Below are positions 53,518 through 64,000 of a stretch of DNA of 64,000 nucleotides, in pieces. Under the pieces are notes generated by a model. The model saw only the letters and a program-made list of their open reading frames with translations, had not been told where the DNA came from and made no database searches. The translations under genes and the position numbers were made by a program. Position 1 is the first letter of the stretch. Each line of letters starts with the position of its first letter. Source of the stretch: Macrotis lagotis (taxonomy: Eukaryota > Chordata > Mammalia > Peramelemorphia > Peramelidae); the NCBI RefSeq assembly GCF_037893015.1, contig NC_133658.1, positions 55,702,498-55,766,497 of the forward strand, in the 5' to 3' direction.

Positions 53518-53650
53518 GAGTCATAGAACGCTAGGGTTGGAAGGGACCTTGGAGGTAGCATTTTTGTTTTTATAGAGGAAGAAACCATAGCCCAGAGAAG
53601 GAAAATGATTTGTCTATAGTTAGTAGTTAACAATGTTCTCCCAATCTAAT
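53518..53650 (-). mobile_element. CORE-SINE
   Basis: AGAACGCTAGGGTTGGAAGG and GAAACCATAGCCCAGAGAAG are the minus-strand head and middle. Confidence 0.75.
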
Positions 53651-54770
53651 GCTCAATATTTGTCTAAAAGAATTAGTATATTAAACATGTCTGAAAGTCT
53701 TTATAATAAAATATTAATATTTTGAAAAAATTATAGGTACTGAATACTTTCATTTAAATAGAACACTAAATGTGAATATTCTTAAAGTAAAAATGATATG
53801 GATAAAAATCAGAGCAAAACCTGCAGTCTACCCACATCAAAATTTAAATTCAAAAATTTTGAATTAATTGTCATTGGTAATAGAGTTAGTTCAGTGTAAA
53901 AAGGTATTGAAGGTTTGCTTCTAAGGGTCTAAAAAAGGGAGGTGAAAAATGTGAGTGTGGGCATGTAAGGAGGAGTGTTGGAAAGGGGGCAGGGGCCTTA
54001 CTACCAGGATGGTAAATGAGAGGAAAGAAATTTATCCAATTAAAAAGTACTATTGTAAGGCATTTTAAATAAGTAAATCATTATACCAGTAGGGATTCAA
54101 CACTTTATTGTTCTTGCAAGCTGAATTACTAAAGAAATGTTGAGTTTACAAATGCACATTGATATAATTACTCATAGTTTATTAATGTATAAATTTGAGC
54201 CCAAATTGGTTGGGGAGAGAAGGACAGGGGAAGCTGTTTCAAATGAACTCTCTTCTGCCGTCCTGATTTTGTCTTTTGTGGACATACAACATTGAGAAAG
54301 TGAGGAATATTAATCATGGAATGGTAGCTGAATTGGAAAGAAAAACCCTTAAAAATTCACTTTAGTTAATAAATGTTTGTTGATTGAATTGACTTAATGA
54401 CCCTAAGTTATGGACAAAGGGATGAGCAGACATAATTTTTATTATGACCAACTCGTTTCACATAAATTGTTTGTGACATTAAGAAGTCCAATCCTCTTGG
54501 CAGCATTTTACAAAGTAGTTGTTTCCTTAGAAGAACAGAGTGAACTATTTAACACATTTGTACGCGTGCACACACTCAATGTAAGCAGTTTTCTTGGCAC
54601 AGGACCCATCCAGACCCATGCAGGAAAATGTAATTGAACATTTCAAAGGATAAGTTAATTCTAAGAAGAGGTGCCAAGTGATGCCCATTTAAATTAAATT
54701 TTGAAAACTATTAATTTCCACATAGACTTACATTTGTGTTCTAGTCAACCTTCTTCTTACCTTATAGAGT
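53651..54770. other. Unique-looking, AT-rich sequence
   Basis: No recognised repeat over about 1.1 kb. The 75-codon frame at 54410-54637 shows no domain. Confidence 0.45.
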
Positions 54771-54774
54771 TCAA

Positions 54775-54950
54775 AGAATCACAGACTGTTTAGAACCAAA
54801 AGGAAACATTGAGATCATTCCTTTGAAAGATGAAGAAACTGAGGCCCAGAGAAGCAAGGTCACATCATCAGCTTGGACTCCATTCCCAGGCTTGTTGCTG
54901 ACTCTCTGGTGTCTGGTGTTCTTTGTGATTCTATCTGCGACATCCTAAGT
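54775..54950 (-). mobile_element. CORE-SINE
   Basis: AGAATCACAGACTGTTTAGA, AAGATGAAGAAACTGAGGCC and CAGAGAAGCAAGGTCACATC. Confidence 0.75.
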
Positions 54951-55760
54951 AGACCATGTGGCAACAAATGTTTTCTGACGTGAGTCTAAAATAAAATGAG
55001 AAAGGAAGCAAGCATCTCCATGTAGGTTTTAATGTTGAATGGTAGTAATTTAGATGGGTGATTTAACTTAAATCGCCATTTTAAATTTTCAAATCCATTT
55101 GTATGGGCAGCAGCCATGGCCTCAACTGATGGGAAAATTGTCACCCTAGATCAGGTTTTTCCTGGGGGAAAAAGTATAATGGATAAGACCTTCGCAAAGG
55201 GAGTTTACAGAAATAACACAGGGGTTAGTGTCATGCCATGAGACCTGTTTAATTGTACGCATTACCGAGTTTGAGCGATGGTGGGCTATTTCTATTTGTA
55301 AACTTTTCACTTTCTGTTTTTGGAGACAGCCCTGTTTGGGCAATGTGAGGGAGGAATGGGGATTTGATTTTCCCTTGGACAGCTGAATAAGATCAGAGAG
55401 TTTGCTTCATGTTTTGTTTTAGGTTTTTAAAAAAAAATCCTACAAAAACCTTTAGAAGACAAATATAACACAAAATACTATGCTCTGAACCAGGGAAAGA
55501 CCTAATTTGTAGAGGAATAGGCTCACTATGACGGTGACATTTCTATTGCCAAGATAAAATTCTCATAAATTTTGAATATATTTTACAGGGAATTTAATTT
55601 GAGGGTTACTGAAGGACTTCAAGATGTGTGTGGGTGAAATACCAAGAAGGAGTAAATAAATAAACAAGGATTCAGAGACTTACACAGGGCCTTCTCAAGC
55701 TGATGCTGAGAAATTTTATTGCAAGTAATCCATTAAGCAAGTTTTAAGTATTTTAGAGTA
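54951..55760. other. Unique-looking sequence
   Basis: No recognised repeat. Confidence 0.45.
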
Positions 55761-55911
55761 GGGGTGGCTAGGTGGCACAGTGGATAGAGCACTGGCCTTG
55801 GAATCAGTATTACCTGGGTTCAAATCCGACCTCAGACAATTAATAATTACCTAGCTGTGTGGCCTTGGGCAAGCCACTTAACCCCATTGCCTTGCAAAAT
55901 CTAAAAAAAAA
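55761..55911 (+). mobile_element. SINE type A, full length with target duplication
   Basis: GGGGTGGCTAGGTGGCACAG through CCTTGCAAAATCTAAAAAAA. A 9 bp repeat ATTTTAGAG lies at 55750-55758 and 55914-55922. Confidence 0.95.
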
Positions 55912-55974
55912 GAATTTTAGAGCAAAAGACATGTTAGCAAATGGATCTTCATCTAACATCTGAATGAAGGGAAG

Positions 55975-56230
55975 AAGGAAAATAAACATTTATTAAATGC
56001 CTACTATAGTTTCTGTGCTTTATAAATGTATATGTTTTATAAATATCTCATTTAATCCATTTTACAACCCTGGGAATTAGTTATTATTACCCCCCCCCAT
56101 TTTACAGATGAGGAAACTGAGGCAGAAAGAGCTTAAGTGATTTGCACAGGATGATATAGCTAATTAGTGTCTGAGGCTAGATTTGAATCCAGATCTTCCT
56201 GACTTCAGACCTAGTACTCTGTCTATTGCA
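55975..56230 (-). mobile_element. CORE-SINE (MAR1-like), near full length
   Basis: TTATTAAATGCCTACTATAG (L2-like start), TTTTACAGATGAGGAAACTG, GAGGCTAGATTTGAATCCAG and CTTCAGACCTAGTACTCTGT. Confidence 0.85.
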
Positions 56231-56449
56231 TATCTTTCTAGTAACTACACCAGCAGATTTGCATTCCTTCAATCATTTGCCAGCATTGCTTCTTCAAGGT
56301 CACTGGACGTGTCTCCATGAACCTGGGACCAATACCTTTTTGGTGGAAGAGACTGCTTCAACTCCCATTCTGGATAATCTGATTTATAGACAATGTCAGA
56401 GGCAGAAGAAGGACTTTAACATTTATCTAGTCTAAAATAGTATATTGGC

Positions 56450-56685
56450 TAGAATACTGGATCTGTAGACCAGGGCATGAATCCTGCCACAGATGCTTTA
56501 CTCATGCTAATTCGCAGCAAATCATTTATTTTCTTTGAGGATCAGTTTTCTCATCTACAAAATGGGATACCAACACCTATCTCACAGGGTTGTTGAGATA
56601 ATATTTGTAATGTCTTATATATGGTACATACTATATAAATATTATTATTATCATCATCATCACTGTTATTATTTTATGGGGGAAT
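56450..56685 (+). mobile_element. CORE-SINE (MAR1-like)
   Basis: GGCTAGAATACTGGATCTGT, GTTTTCTCATCTACAAAATG, CTCACAGGGTTGTTGAGATA and ATGGTACATACTATATAAAT. Confidence 0.85.
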
Positions 56686-56814
56686 GCATTCCAGGGATGG
56701 GGCAATGATCCAGGCAAAAACATGAGGCAGGAGAAGGATGATCAAATTTGAGAAATAATTGGCTGTCTCTCATTTTCCTGTTTACTCAAACAGGAAGACT
56801 GTGAATTCATTTCA

Positions 56815-57180
56815 ACTTAATTTAATCATTATTTATTAAGCACCTACTATGTGCAAGGTCCTGGAAATACAAAGGCATAAAAGAGAAAGGTCTTCTTCTC
56901 AAGGATCTCATATTCTTTTGAAGAGACACACAAAAAAAGAATTGATTAAACGGTAAAAGAGTCTTGAAGTACAGGGTAGGGAGGAGAAGGGATCTTACAA
57001 TAGATGACCTTCCTTTTTTTCCCTTTAGAGTAGAAGGCAAGGTCTCTTCTAAGAGGGAGAGTGATGTACAAGGCTTGAGGAAGGGAGGTTTGGAATGGCT
57101 ACTTGGGTGGAGTGGAAGTTATGAAGTCAATCAATAAAGAATAGAAGGATTTCTGTGAGACCCCAGTGATACTAGAGAGC
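56815..57180 (-). mobile_element. L2 LINE 3' end, antisense
   Basis: TTATTTATTAAGCACCTACT, CTATGTGCAAGGTCCTGGAA and CTCAAGGATCTCATATTCTT. The right part (56960-57180) is likely L2 but too decayed to be sure. Confidence 0.75.
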
Positions 57181-57379
57181 AACAAATGGTTATGACAAAG
57201 TCAAAACAATTCCATACCCAATAGCATCTAACTGCACTCTAGTAGGAGCAGAGATGGTGAATGGTGGAGGAGAATAATCAATACAAATATGAATGATGAA
57301 GATAGGAGAAAGAGAACAGGTAGACTTTCCCAAATGATTTTCTTTATCAGTCAGATCATTAGAATTGAACAGTTGACTG

Positions 57380-57450
57380 AAATATATATATATATATGTC
57401 TATCTATCTATCTATCTATATGTGTGTGTATGTACATATATATATATTTC
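57380..57450. repeat. (TA)n/(TATC)n/(TG) compound repeat
   Basis: ATATATATATATATGTCTAT then TCTATCTATCTATC and TGTGTGTATGTACATATATA. Confidence 0.95.
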
Positions 57451-57727
57451 AAAATAAAAAAGCATAAAGGATCTGTAGTCAATAAATAATAAGAGCATCA
57501 GAGTTATAAAAAGAGCAAAATAGTGGTTTATCATCAATTAGGTATCTTTCATGCATACATGAAAAATATTTAAGATTTCTTGATGTAAAAAAGATAACTT
57601 TGTTCAATGACTTTATGATTATTTATGTTGTCATGAAACATGGAATCCAATACTTATGAAAGGTGTTTGCTACAATTAGCAATGCTGTTCAGCATAGATT
57701 CATGTAGAAAAAGCTTACTCAATAGAG

Positions 57728-57966
57728 CAGAGGATCTTAACCTGAGGTACATGGTCACCATGGTCCCTGCATAAATTTTGGGGGCTCCTTGAGCTTGGAT
57801 ACAAAAAGCATTACACTTTTCTTTTCACTAATCTTTAGTTTCCTCTGGAATTGCATATATACATATTATCCATCTCCATCTCCATCTCCATCTCCATCTC
57901 CATGTCTATCTCTATGTCTGTCTCTATGTATATGTCTATGTCTATCTCAATCTCTATACCTATACC

Positions 57967-58023
<57 letters not shown>

Positions 58024-58213
58024 TTTTCTATCTCTCTATGTATCTCTCTCTTTATATATAATATATATATAAATATATATATATATGTATATAGGTATAT
58101 GCATGCAGACAGACATACTTACATTTTAAAACATTATTTTGAGAAGATTTTCATAGGTTTGACCAGGAAACTATCATAGCAGTTCATCACAAAAAATGTA
58201 AGTCTCTACTTCA
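57728..58213. mobile_element. hAT-type MITE expanded by microsatellites
   Basis: Left end CAGAGGATCTTAACCTGAGG, then TGGTCCCTGCATAAATTTTG. Right end TTTTAAAACATTATTTTGAG, CATAGGTTTGACCAGGAAAC and ATCACAAAAAATGTAAGTCT. The middle (57865-58090) is simple repeat. Right boundary uncertain. Confidence 0.7.
57865..58090. repeat. (CCATCT)n, (CTATGT)n, (TATC)n, (TA)n array
   Basis: Runs of CCATCT, then CTATGTCTAT, then about 14 TATC units (57967-58023), then TATA. Lies inside the hAT MITE. Confidence 0.97.
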
Positions 58214-58590
58214 GAAAGTGAGATTTTCTTTATGCTTCTATTTTGCAGATCACATTATATTAATTCAATTAGGCCCTGGAACCTTGCAGAGTTTTCTAAA
58301 TCAGATTCAGAATACCTCAGGGTTTTACCAAACTAGTCACGCAGAAAAAAAAATAAGTACATGATGGATGCCTATTGTCCACACTACGATATATGATTTG
58401 GATGAATAATTCATATCTATATTTTCATCTATCTCTATGCTTTTCTTTAACTATACAAGAAATACTGAATGGACATGGAGATGCTCCCATAATTTAAGAG
58501 GAAGAGGATAACATGTTCTGTTTTTGTTTTTTTGGGGGGAATTTATACTTAGTAACTTCAAACTTCTCCTAGAAACAAAGACCCACTTTT
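58214..58590. other. No recognised feature
   Basis: Unique-looking sequence. Confidence 0.4.
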
Positions 58591-58740
58591 TTAGGTGGCT
58601 TAGCAGGTAGAGCACTGGCCCTGGAGTCAGGAAGACCTGAGTCCAAATCTGGCCTCAGACACTTAATAATTACCTAGCTGTGTGACTTTGGGCAAGTCAC
58701 TTAACCCCATTGCCTTGAAACCCCCCCAAAACCCCAAAAC
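58591..58740 (+). mobile_element. SINE type A, slightly 5' truncated
   Basis: TTAGGTGGCTTAGCAGGTAG, GAGTCCAAATCTGGCCTCAG, AACCCCATTGCCTTGAAACC. Confidence 0.93.
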
Positions 58741-58854
58741 ATTGTCATATTTGGAGTGATTCAGTAGAACTGTGAGTCATATAATTCTAGTCTCAGAATA
58801 ATTAAATGTATGACTTTTCCAAATTGTTATGGAGAAGTACACGGGGGATGGATG

Positions 58855-59345
58855 TTTCTGTTTGTCATTCCTTTTTGAAGAGGACCAATGACATCATGAA
58901 TGATGTCTTTACTTGTATGTGAAATTAAATTTAAGTGAGTCAGTTGCATAAAGACATTAGTCTCACTCCTTTTCTGAGACATTGAAGTCCATGACTGGCA
59001 GTGGCTTGGGATGCAATGAATGACCTTGCTGTCTTTGATATCTAAGTTCTAAGCATTTAATTGCCTGCTTCAGTCCCTGTAATGATTGTTGAAATAAATT
59101 GTTCCCATCTGCCAATTCCACCAAGGAATGTCTTCACATGCTTGGGGTGGGCATCCCTCTAACTCATGGCAGCTTTGGGGTCTGTCAGTTATCCTCAATC
59201 TGGTTTAACATTTCTGTTGAGACAGTCTACTACAGTGTGGCTGTTGTGCATGCTTTAGCTCTTTGGAGTCACAGGTGAAAGTTGGGTGAATCAGGTGAAC
59301 ACCCAAAGTGGATGAGCAGCCCTGAAAAGGCTCTCACACCAGAGA
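58855..59345 (-). mobile_element. Unassigned marsupial repeat, longest copy
   Basis: About 490 bp. Its 3' end, at the left (TTTGTCATTCCTTTTTGAAG, then ATGACATCATGAATGATGTC), is the same tail as the type B SINE and the RTE-like LINE. The body (CACATGCTTGGGGTGGGCAT, CCATCTGCCAATTCCACCAA) matches 13615-13830 and 17850-18036 in reverse. No tRNA-like head or open frame. Probably retroposed by the RTE-like LINE. Confidence 0.65.
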
Positions 59346-59704
59346 TGTGGTCTTTCTGAATAAGCCAAGAGTAGACTCAAGTACATAAAGGATGACATCG
59401 AGGAGAAGGATGATCGAGAGGAAATGGAATTGATATACAATAAGAGAATCAGAGTTACCAGGCTGGTTGATTGGGGAACAATATAGGTGTAGCTTACATA
59501 GTAAAGACTTTTTATCTAGGTCAATTTTGTTTATGATAAGATGATAAGTTAGAGGAAAGATGATATTGCTCTCATGAGGCTTCATGAAGCTATCTGGTTG
59601 ATAGGCAGATCCAAAGAGTCATTTCATGACTGGTACTCAGTTTCAAAACAGGACTTCAATGAAGTGTCCTAGGCATCCTTCCAGTTTAACATTTTTTTGT
59701 ATCA
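59346..59704. other. No recognised feature
   Basis: Unique-looking. Could extend the unassigned repeat, but I see no match. Confidence 0.4.
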
Positions 59705-60030
59705 AGTCAAATCAGCAAGCATTTATTTAGCATTTGCTGTACTCCAGATCCTGTGAAACAAATGGAGAACAAAAAAGGGTAAAGTCCAGTCCTTGTTCTC
59801 AGTAGGCTCTCAATCTAATGGGGGAAGATAATATATAAACAATTATGAAGAAACAAGCAATAAACTGGATAAATTGGAAGTAATCAACAGAGAGAAGGCA
59901 CCAGCACTAAAAGGGATCAAAAAAGTTTACCTGTAGAAGCTGCAATTTTAACTAGGGTCTATAGGAAGTTAGGAAGTAGAGAGGAGGGAGAGAATTCCAG
60001 GCATGCATAGCTCATCAAAACTGGGAGAGA
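59705..60030 (-). mobile_element. L2 LINE 3' end, antisense
   Basis: CAAGCATTTATTTAGCATTT, CTCAGTAGGCTCTCAATCTA, GGATAAATTGGAAGTAATCA, AGAGAGAAGGCACCAGCACT and GGAGAGAATTCCAGGCATGC: the reversed 3' UTR and ORF2 end. Confidence 0.88.
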
Positions 60031-60552
60031 TAACTAATTCATGGAAAACAAGTCATATGCAAAAGGATTTCAATAGTTTACATTTTACACGTGCGTATGT
60101 ATGTATAAAATTTTTTTTTGGGGGGGGGTGAAGGGAAGATAAGGCGGTGGGTCTGTATCTATCAATTCGGTGCCAAAAAACATTACTGATGAGAAAGCTC
60201 TCCCTTCTAATGCAGCTTGGTACCTTCTCTACAACTTACAGACTTAAAAGTTGCCTGGAATACCAACACATTCAGTTCAGAGGCAGGACTGGGACATAAC
60301 TGCAGTTCATGGTGTGAAATTTTATTATAGTTTTTAATTAAAAAATTAAATTAAATTTTTATTTTTTATTTTATTTTTAATTCATGGAATAAAATAAGTT
60401 TTCCATAGCATAATACAATAAAAAAGATTATTGCATATGAAACTAAAAATCTATTATTTGTAACTTGCTATTTTTTTAAAGTAAGTAATGAAATTATCAA
60501 GTAAAGTTATTTTTTCCTTTTTTCTTATGAAATTAAAGAAAAGATAAATCTT
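60031..60552. other. AT-rich, no clear element
   Basis: Includes a G run at 60118-60128 and AT-rich low complexity at 60320-60400. Confidence 0.4.
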
Positions 60553-60713
60553 TTGTTTTAGGTTTTTTTTTTTGTAAGGCAAGTGGGGTTAAGTGGCTTG
60601 CCCAAGGCCACACAATTAGGTAATTATTAAGTGTCTGAGGCTGCATTTGAACTCAGGTACTCCTGACTCCAGGGATGGTGCTCTATCCACTGCACCAACT
60701 AGCCGCCGCAAGT
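60553..60713 (-). mobile_element. SINE type A, antisense, with perfect target duplication
   Basis: GGTTTTTTTTTTTGTAAGGC through CTATCCACTGCACCAACTAG. A 13 bp direct repeat AAAGATAAATCTT lies at 60540-60552 and 60714-60726. Confidence 0.96.
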
Positions 60714-60774
60714 AAAGATAAATCTTGCCATATATTTGAATACTAAAAATCAATTGTGCAATTAATTTGTCCTA

Positions 60775-60960
60775 GTCAATAGCACATTGCTCTCAGCTTC
60801 AATAAAACTTGGATTTCAATCTTGCCTCAGATATTATTTACCAGTTGTGCCATCCTGGGCAAACCACTTGTCTTTACTGAGCCTCTCTCATCTCTAAAAC
60901 AGAGAATTATGCTTTCTAGCCCTAAATCTATAATTCTGTCATAGGAAATAGGAATAGACA
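60775..60960 (+). mobile_element. CORE-SINE
   Basis: CTTGGATTTCAATCTTGCCT, CCTGGGCAAACCACTTGTCT and CTAGCCCTAAATCTATAATT. Confidence 0.75.
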
Positions 60961-61644
60961 ATAGATCTTCCGGAAAAGGTTGAGGTGGTGTTGGTGGTAA
61001 TGGTTTAAATCCAATATGATCCAGTAGTCTGATATGCCAGTGTGAACTTGAAAGTTAATTTAAATGATACTGAGAGAGGAATTAGGAAGAAATGGTCTCT
61101 TGCCCTGTTGAGATTACATATGGCTTAATATTTTTAGTTTAAGGATTTTGGAAAACACATGGAAAACATGAGATAATATAATTGAGATGCCATTTATGTG
61201 AATTATTAATTTTACTGATAAAATTAAAATTAAATTCAGTCTCACAAAGCAGATGGGACTTGCCTAAGATCATACAGCTAGGTAGTGCCAAAGATGGGAA
61301 GAGAATATAATTTTCCTGCCTTTAGGTCCATGCCATTCTACCTTCTACCTTATTTCCATATACTCATCCACACAGGCACTTCCACGAACAGTACCTGTGA
61401 CTCTTCTCACCACTTTGAATGGAAGGTCACGTTCTATCTTCATCTTAAAAAAACTCTGGAAGGAGAAAAGAACACTTCAAAGTGAAGTGTTGCTGCTATT
61501 CATTTTAAAATTTTGCTAAAGATAGCATTGCCGATAAGATCCGTCTAATTAGATAGATTTATTTATATATGGATATTTGAATCCTCTAAAAATATTGTGT
61601 TCTCCTTTTAAGGCATAAAATAATACTAGTAACTGGTGCAGTGG
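60961..61644. other. Mostly unique
   Basis: A short minus-strand CORE-SINE scrap is possible at 61235-61340 (AAGATCATACAGCTAGGTAG). Nothing else recognised. Confidence 0.4.
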
Positions 61645-61880
61645 GAATATGCAGCTGTGGTGTTGTGGAAAGAGCCCAGGACTGAGAGAGACTTGGATTC
61701 TATTCCTAGCTTTCCAACTAATTTTTGTGTTATCTTGAGAAAAGCATTCCAATTCTCTGGGACTCAGTTTCTTCATCTGCAAAATAAAAATATCCTGCCA
61801 ATTGAAACTGGTAAATCAAACTTAATAATGGATAGGAAAGGGATTTCTATAAAAGTTAGAGTTATTACTATTATGTCCCA
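61645..61880 (+). mobile_element. CORE-SINE
   Basis: GGTGTTGTGGAAAGAGCCCA, GACTCAGTTTCTTCATCTGC and TATAAAAGTTAGAGTTATTA. Confidence 0.75.
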
Positions 61881-61964
61881 TCCCATCAGTATCCAAATTT
61901 GTTGCCTTCCCAAGGGACATATCAGTCTAGCAATGTTGATCAAGTAATTATTCTAATGTGTTAT

Positions 61965-62200
61965 AGTAGAAGGTCTAGGGGGCTCTGGGTTCTATTCTAA
62001 GCTTTGGCCTCGAACTGGGTGATCTCTGTTAAATCACTTAACCTCTTGGTTTCTAGTTACTTCTTCTGTAAGATGGGGATAATAATATCTTCACTTTATC
62101 CCCATCTCACTAGTTTTAAGAATGAGGATAAAATGAGATGATAGATGTAAATGGATTTAAAAAAAAGATCTGGATAAATTCAAGGCACTAATATTATTCT
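61965..62200 (+). mobile_element. CORE-SINE (MAR1-like)
   Basis: GCTCTGGGTTCTATTCTAAG, GTTAAATCACTTAACCTCTT, AAGATGGGGATAATAATATC and AAATGAGATGATAGATGTAA. Confidence 0.8.
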
Positions 62201-62374
62201 TCTAGCTCCCACTAGATTGGCTGTCTGCCTTTGGCTCAGGATAGCTTCCAGTGCTTCCAAAGATCTACAGTTTCATTGGTGCTGGTACTAACTTGGGTTA
62301 CAACTTCTCCAAACCTTAAAGTTTCAAATTATAGTGACCAAAAAAATTCATCCCCTGGGGGAGTGTCAACTTTT

Positions 62375-64000
62375 CGGGGGTAAGCTTTTAAAAATATATT
62401 TTTTATTTATTTCATTATTTTCCAATTACATGTAAACTTTTTTTAAACAATCATTTTTTAAAAAAAATTTGAGTTCCATTTCTCTCCCTTCCTACCAGCC
62501 TTCCTCTTCCTTTAGAAGGCAAGCAATGTGATTTTGATCACATGTGAAATCATGCAAAACCTGTGTCTACATTAGCCATGTTGCAAAAGAAAGCATAAAC
62601 AAAATAAGGGAATAAAAATAAAGTTTAAAAAAGTATACTTCAATCTGCATCAGAGTTTTCTCTTTCTGAAGATGGATAGCATTTTTCATGATGGGTCCTT
62701 GAGGCATTGTCTAAATCACATATTCATTTTGGCCTTACCTTAATATGTAGGATGAGATGCTGGACTATGCTTAATTTTTGCCATTTTCCCAGAAATTTTT
62801 TCTCAAAATGTTAAGGTCATGTTCCCAGAGCTTGGATTTTGGAGTTTATCAAAGATGAGCTTAGCATGGTCCTTTACTACTCTGTTGTGCTCGAGATCTA
62901 TTCCAGTCTCCACCACTCTACTTCTCAGCCAGTCCAGGATTGCTTTGCTGGTTACTGCTTGGAAATAAAGTATGAAATTTGGAGCTGCTAGACCACTTTC
63001 CTTAACGTTTATTTTCATTGATTCCCTTGAAATTCTTGACATTTCGTTCTTCCAGATGAATTTTGATATTGTTTTTTCTAGCTCTATAAAATAATTCTTT
63101 GGTACTTTGATTGGTATGGCACTGATAAATAAATTAACTGAGAATTGAGATTTTTATTAATATTTCCCCAATTATTTAGATCCATCTTTGTGTGAAAAAT
63201 GTTTTGTAATTGTGTTTATAAAATCCCTGGGTCTGTCCTGGAGGTCTATTTCCAGGTATTTTATATTATCTGCAGTTATTTTATATGGAATTTCTCTCTA
63301 TTTTATCCTTTTAGATTTTGTTAGTTGTAAATAGAAATGCTCATAATCCATGTGGGTTTATTTTATATCCTACAACTTTGCCAAAGTCACTAATTGTTTC
63401 AGTTGACTTTTTAGTGGATTTTCTAGTATCCTTTAAGTATATCATATACTTAAAGAATGATAGTTTAGTTTTCTCATTGCCTATTTTTATTCCTTCAATT
63501 TATTTTTCTTGTCTTAATGCTTTAGTTATTATGTCTAGTACACTATTGAATAATAGTGGTGATAATGGACATCCTTGCTTCACTCCTGATCTTATTGGGA
63601 AGGTTTCAGTTTTATTCACATTACAAATAATGCTTGCTTTTGGCCTCTCTTAGATGCTATTTATCCTTTAAGAAAGGCTCCATTAATTCCCATGTTTTCT
63701 AGAGTTTCTCTTCCTCTCACTGTTTTTAAATTATTATTCTTTTTTGGTTTTTGCAAGGTAACAGGGTTAAGTGACATACCCAAGGTCACACAGCTAGCTA
63801 ATTATTAAGTGTCTGAGGCCACATTTGAACTCATATCCTTCTGACTCCGGGACTGCTGCACCACCTAGCTGCCCCTTTTCCTGGTATTTTTAATAGAAAT
63901 GAGTGTTATATTTTTGTCAAAGACTTTTTATTTATTTTTTGATATGATCATATGATTTTTGTTTTTGTTATTGACATGGTCAGTCATGTTGATAGTTTTC
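62375..64000 (-). mobile_element. L1 LINE, ORF2 3' part and 3' UTR, antisense, runs off the window
   Basis: The left edge is the reversed 3' UTR end (ATTTTCCAATTACATGTAAA). Then the reversed ORF2 C-terminus encodes KINVKESGLAAPNFILYFQA (62960-63020). The reversed reverse transcriptase encodes GVKQGCPLSPLLFN (about 63550-63595), the L1 RT core ahead of the catalytic box. Stops and frameshifts lie between the parts, so it is dead. A type A SINE is inserted at 63738-63876. The element continues beyond 64000. Confidence 0.9.
63738..63876 (-). mobile_element. SINE type A, antisense, nested in L1
   Basis: GGTTTTTGCAAGGTAACAGG through TGCACCACCTAGCTGCCCCT. L1 sequence is interrupted here, with a weak repeat TTTTTAA on both sides. 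Slightly shorter than usual on the head side. Confidence 0.92.

Noticed and set aside
57960-58025. CRISPR-like array
   Set aside because: TATC tandem repeats without spacers in a vertebrate genome. Plain microsatellite.
1-64000. LTR retrotransposon or endogenous retrovirus
   Set aside because: I found no paired long direct repeats with TG...CA ends and no retroviral gene motif. All reverse transcriptase remnants fit L1 or RTE-like LINEs. Old solo LTRs of unfamiliar marsupial families cannot be excluded.

Overview
The window looks like marsupial (metatherian) nuclear DNA with no intact protein-coding gene. The assignment rests on the repeats. There are many copies of the tRNA-headed marsupial SINEs (head motif like GGCAGCTAGGTGGC, body like TTCAAATCCGGCCTCAGACA), CORE-SINE (MIR/MAR1-like) copies, L2 and L1 LINEs in the marsupial form, RTE-like LINE fragments and hAT MITEs. 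I cannot tell from the sequence which marsupial it is. Base composition is AT-rich, no CpG island is visible, and I recognise no LTR or retroviral element. Family names are recalled from consensus sequences, not looked up.

The tRNA-headed SINEs are grouped by tail. Type A is about 150 bp and ends near CTTGCAAAAACC plus A. Type B is about 320 bp and ends near GAATGAAGGACAAAC. Type C ends near CAAAGAGTTGGACATGA, like the BovB/RTE 3' end. CORE-SINE here means the older MIR/MAR1-like copies.

Layout. 0-17 kb: L2, CORE-SINE, SINE A/B/C, one old L1 (7.7-9.9 kb) and two hAT MITEs lying inside SINEs. 17.8-21.3 kb: RTE-like LINE pieces in both orientations around a 590 bp pyrimidine tract. 22.1-22.9 kb: a Pogo-like DNA transposon with TA flanks and a broken DNA-binding ORF. 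25.0-26.1 kb: a full-length 7SL RNA pseudogene running into a 740 bp purine tract. 29.2-29.8 kb: a U6 snRNA pseudogene against an L1 3' end. 30-38 kb: L1, L2, SINEs and an RTE-like LINE. 38.66 kb: a hAT MITE with a perfect 8 bp target duplication. 40.55-40.73 kb: a near-perfect hairpin with 63 bp arms. 42-55.7 kb: a repeat-poor block with stretches that may be conserved regulatory DNA and two weak exon-like patterns. 55.7-64 kb: SINEs, L2, a hAT MITE expanded by microsatellites, and an antisense L1 ORF2 that runs off the window end.

The recurring theme is transposons inserted into one another. The long open frames (up to 284 codons) lie on microsatellites and are not genes. Without alignment tools, most repeat ends are good to about 5-20 bp. 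Ends backed by target duplications are exact.
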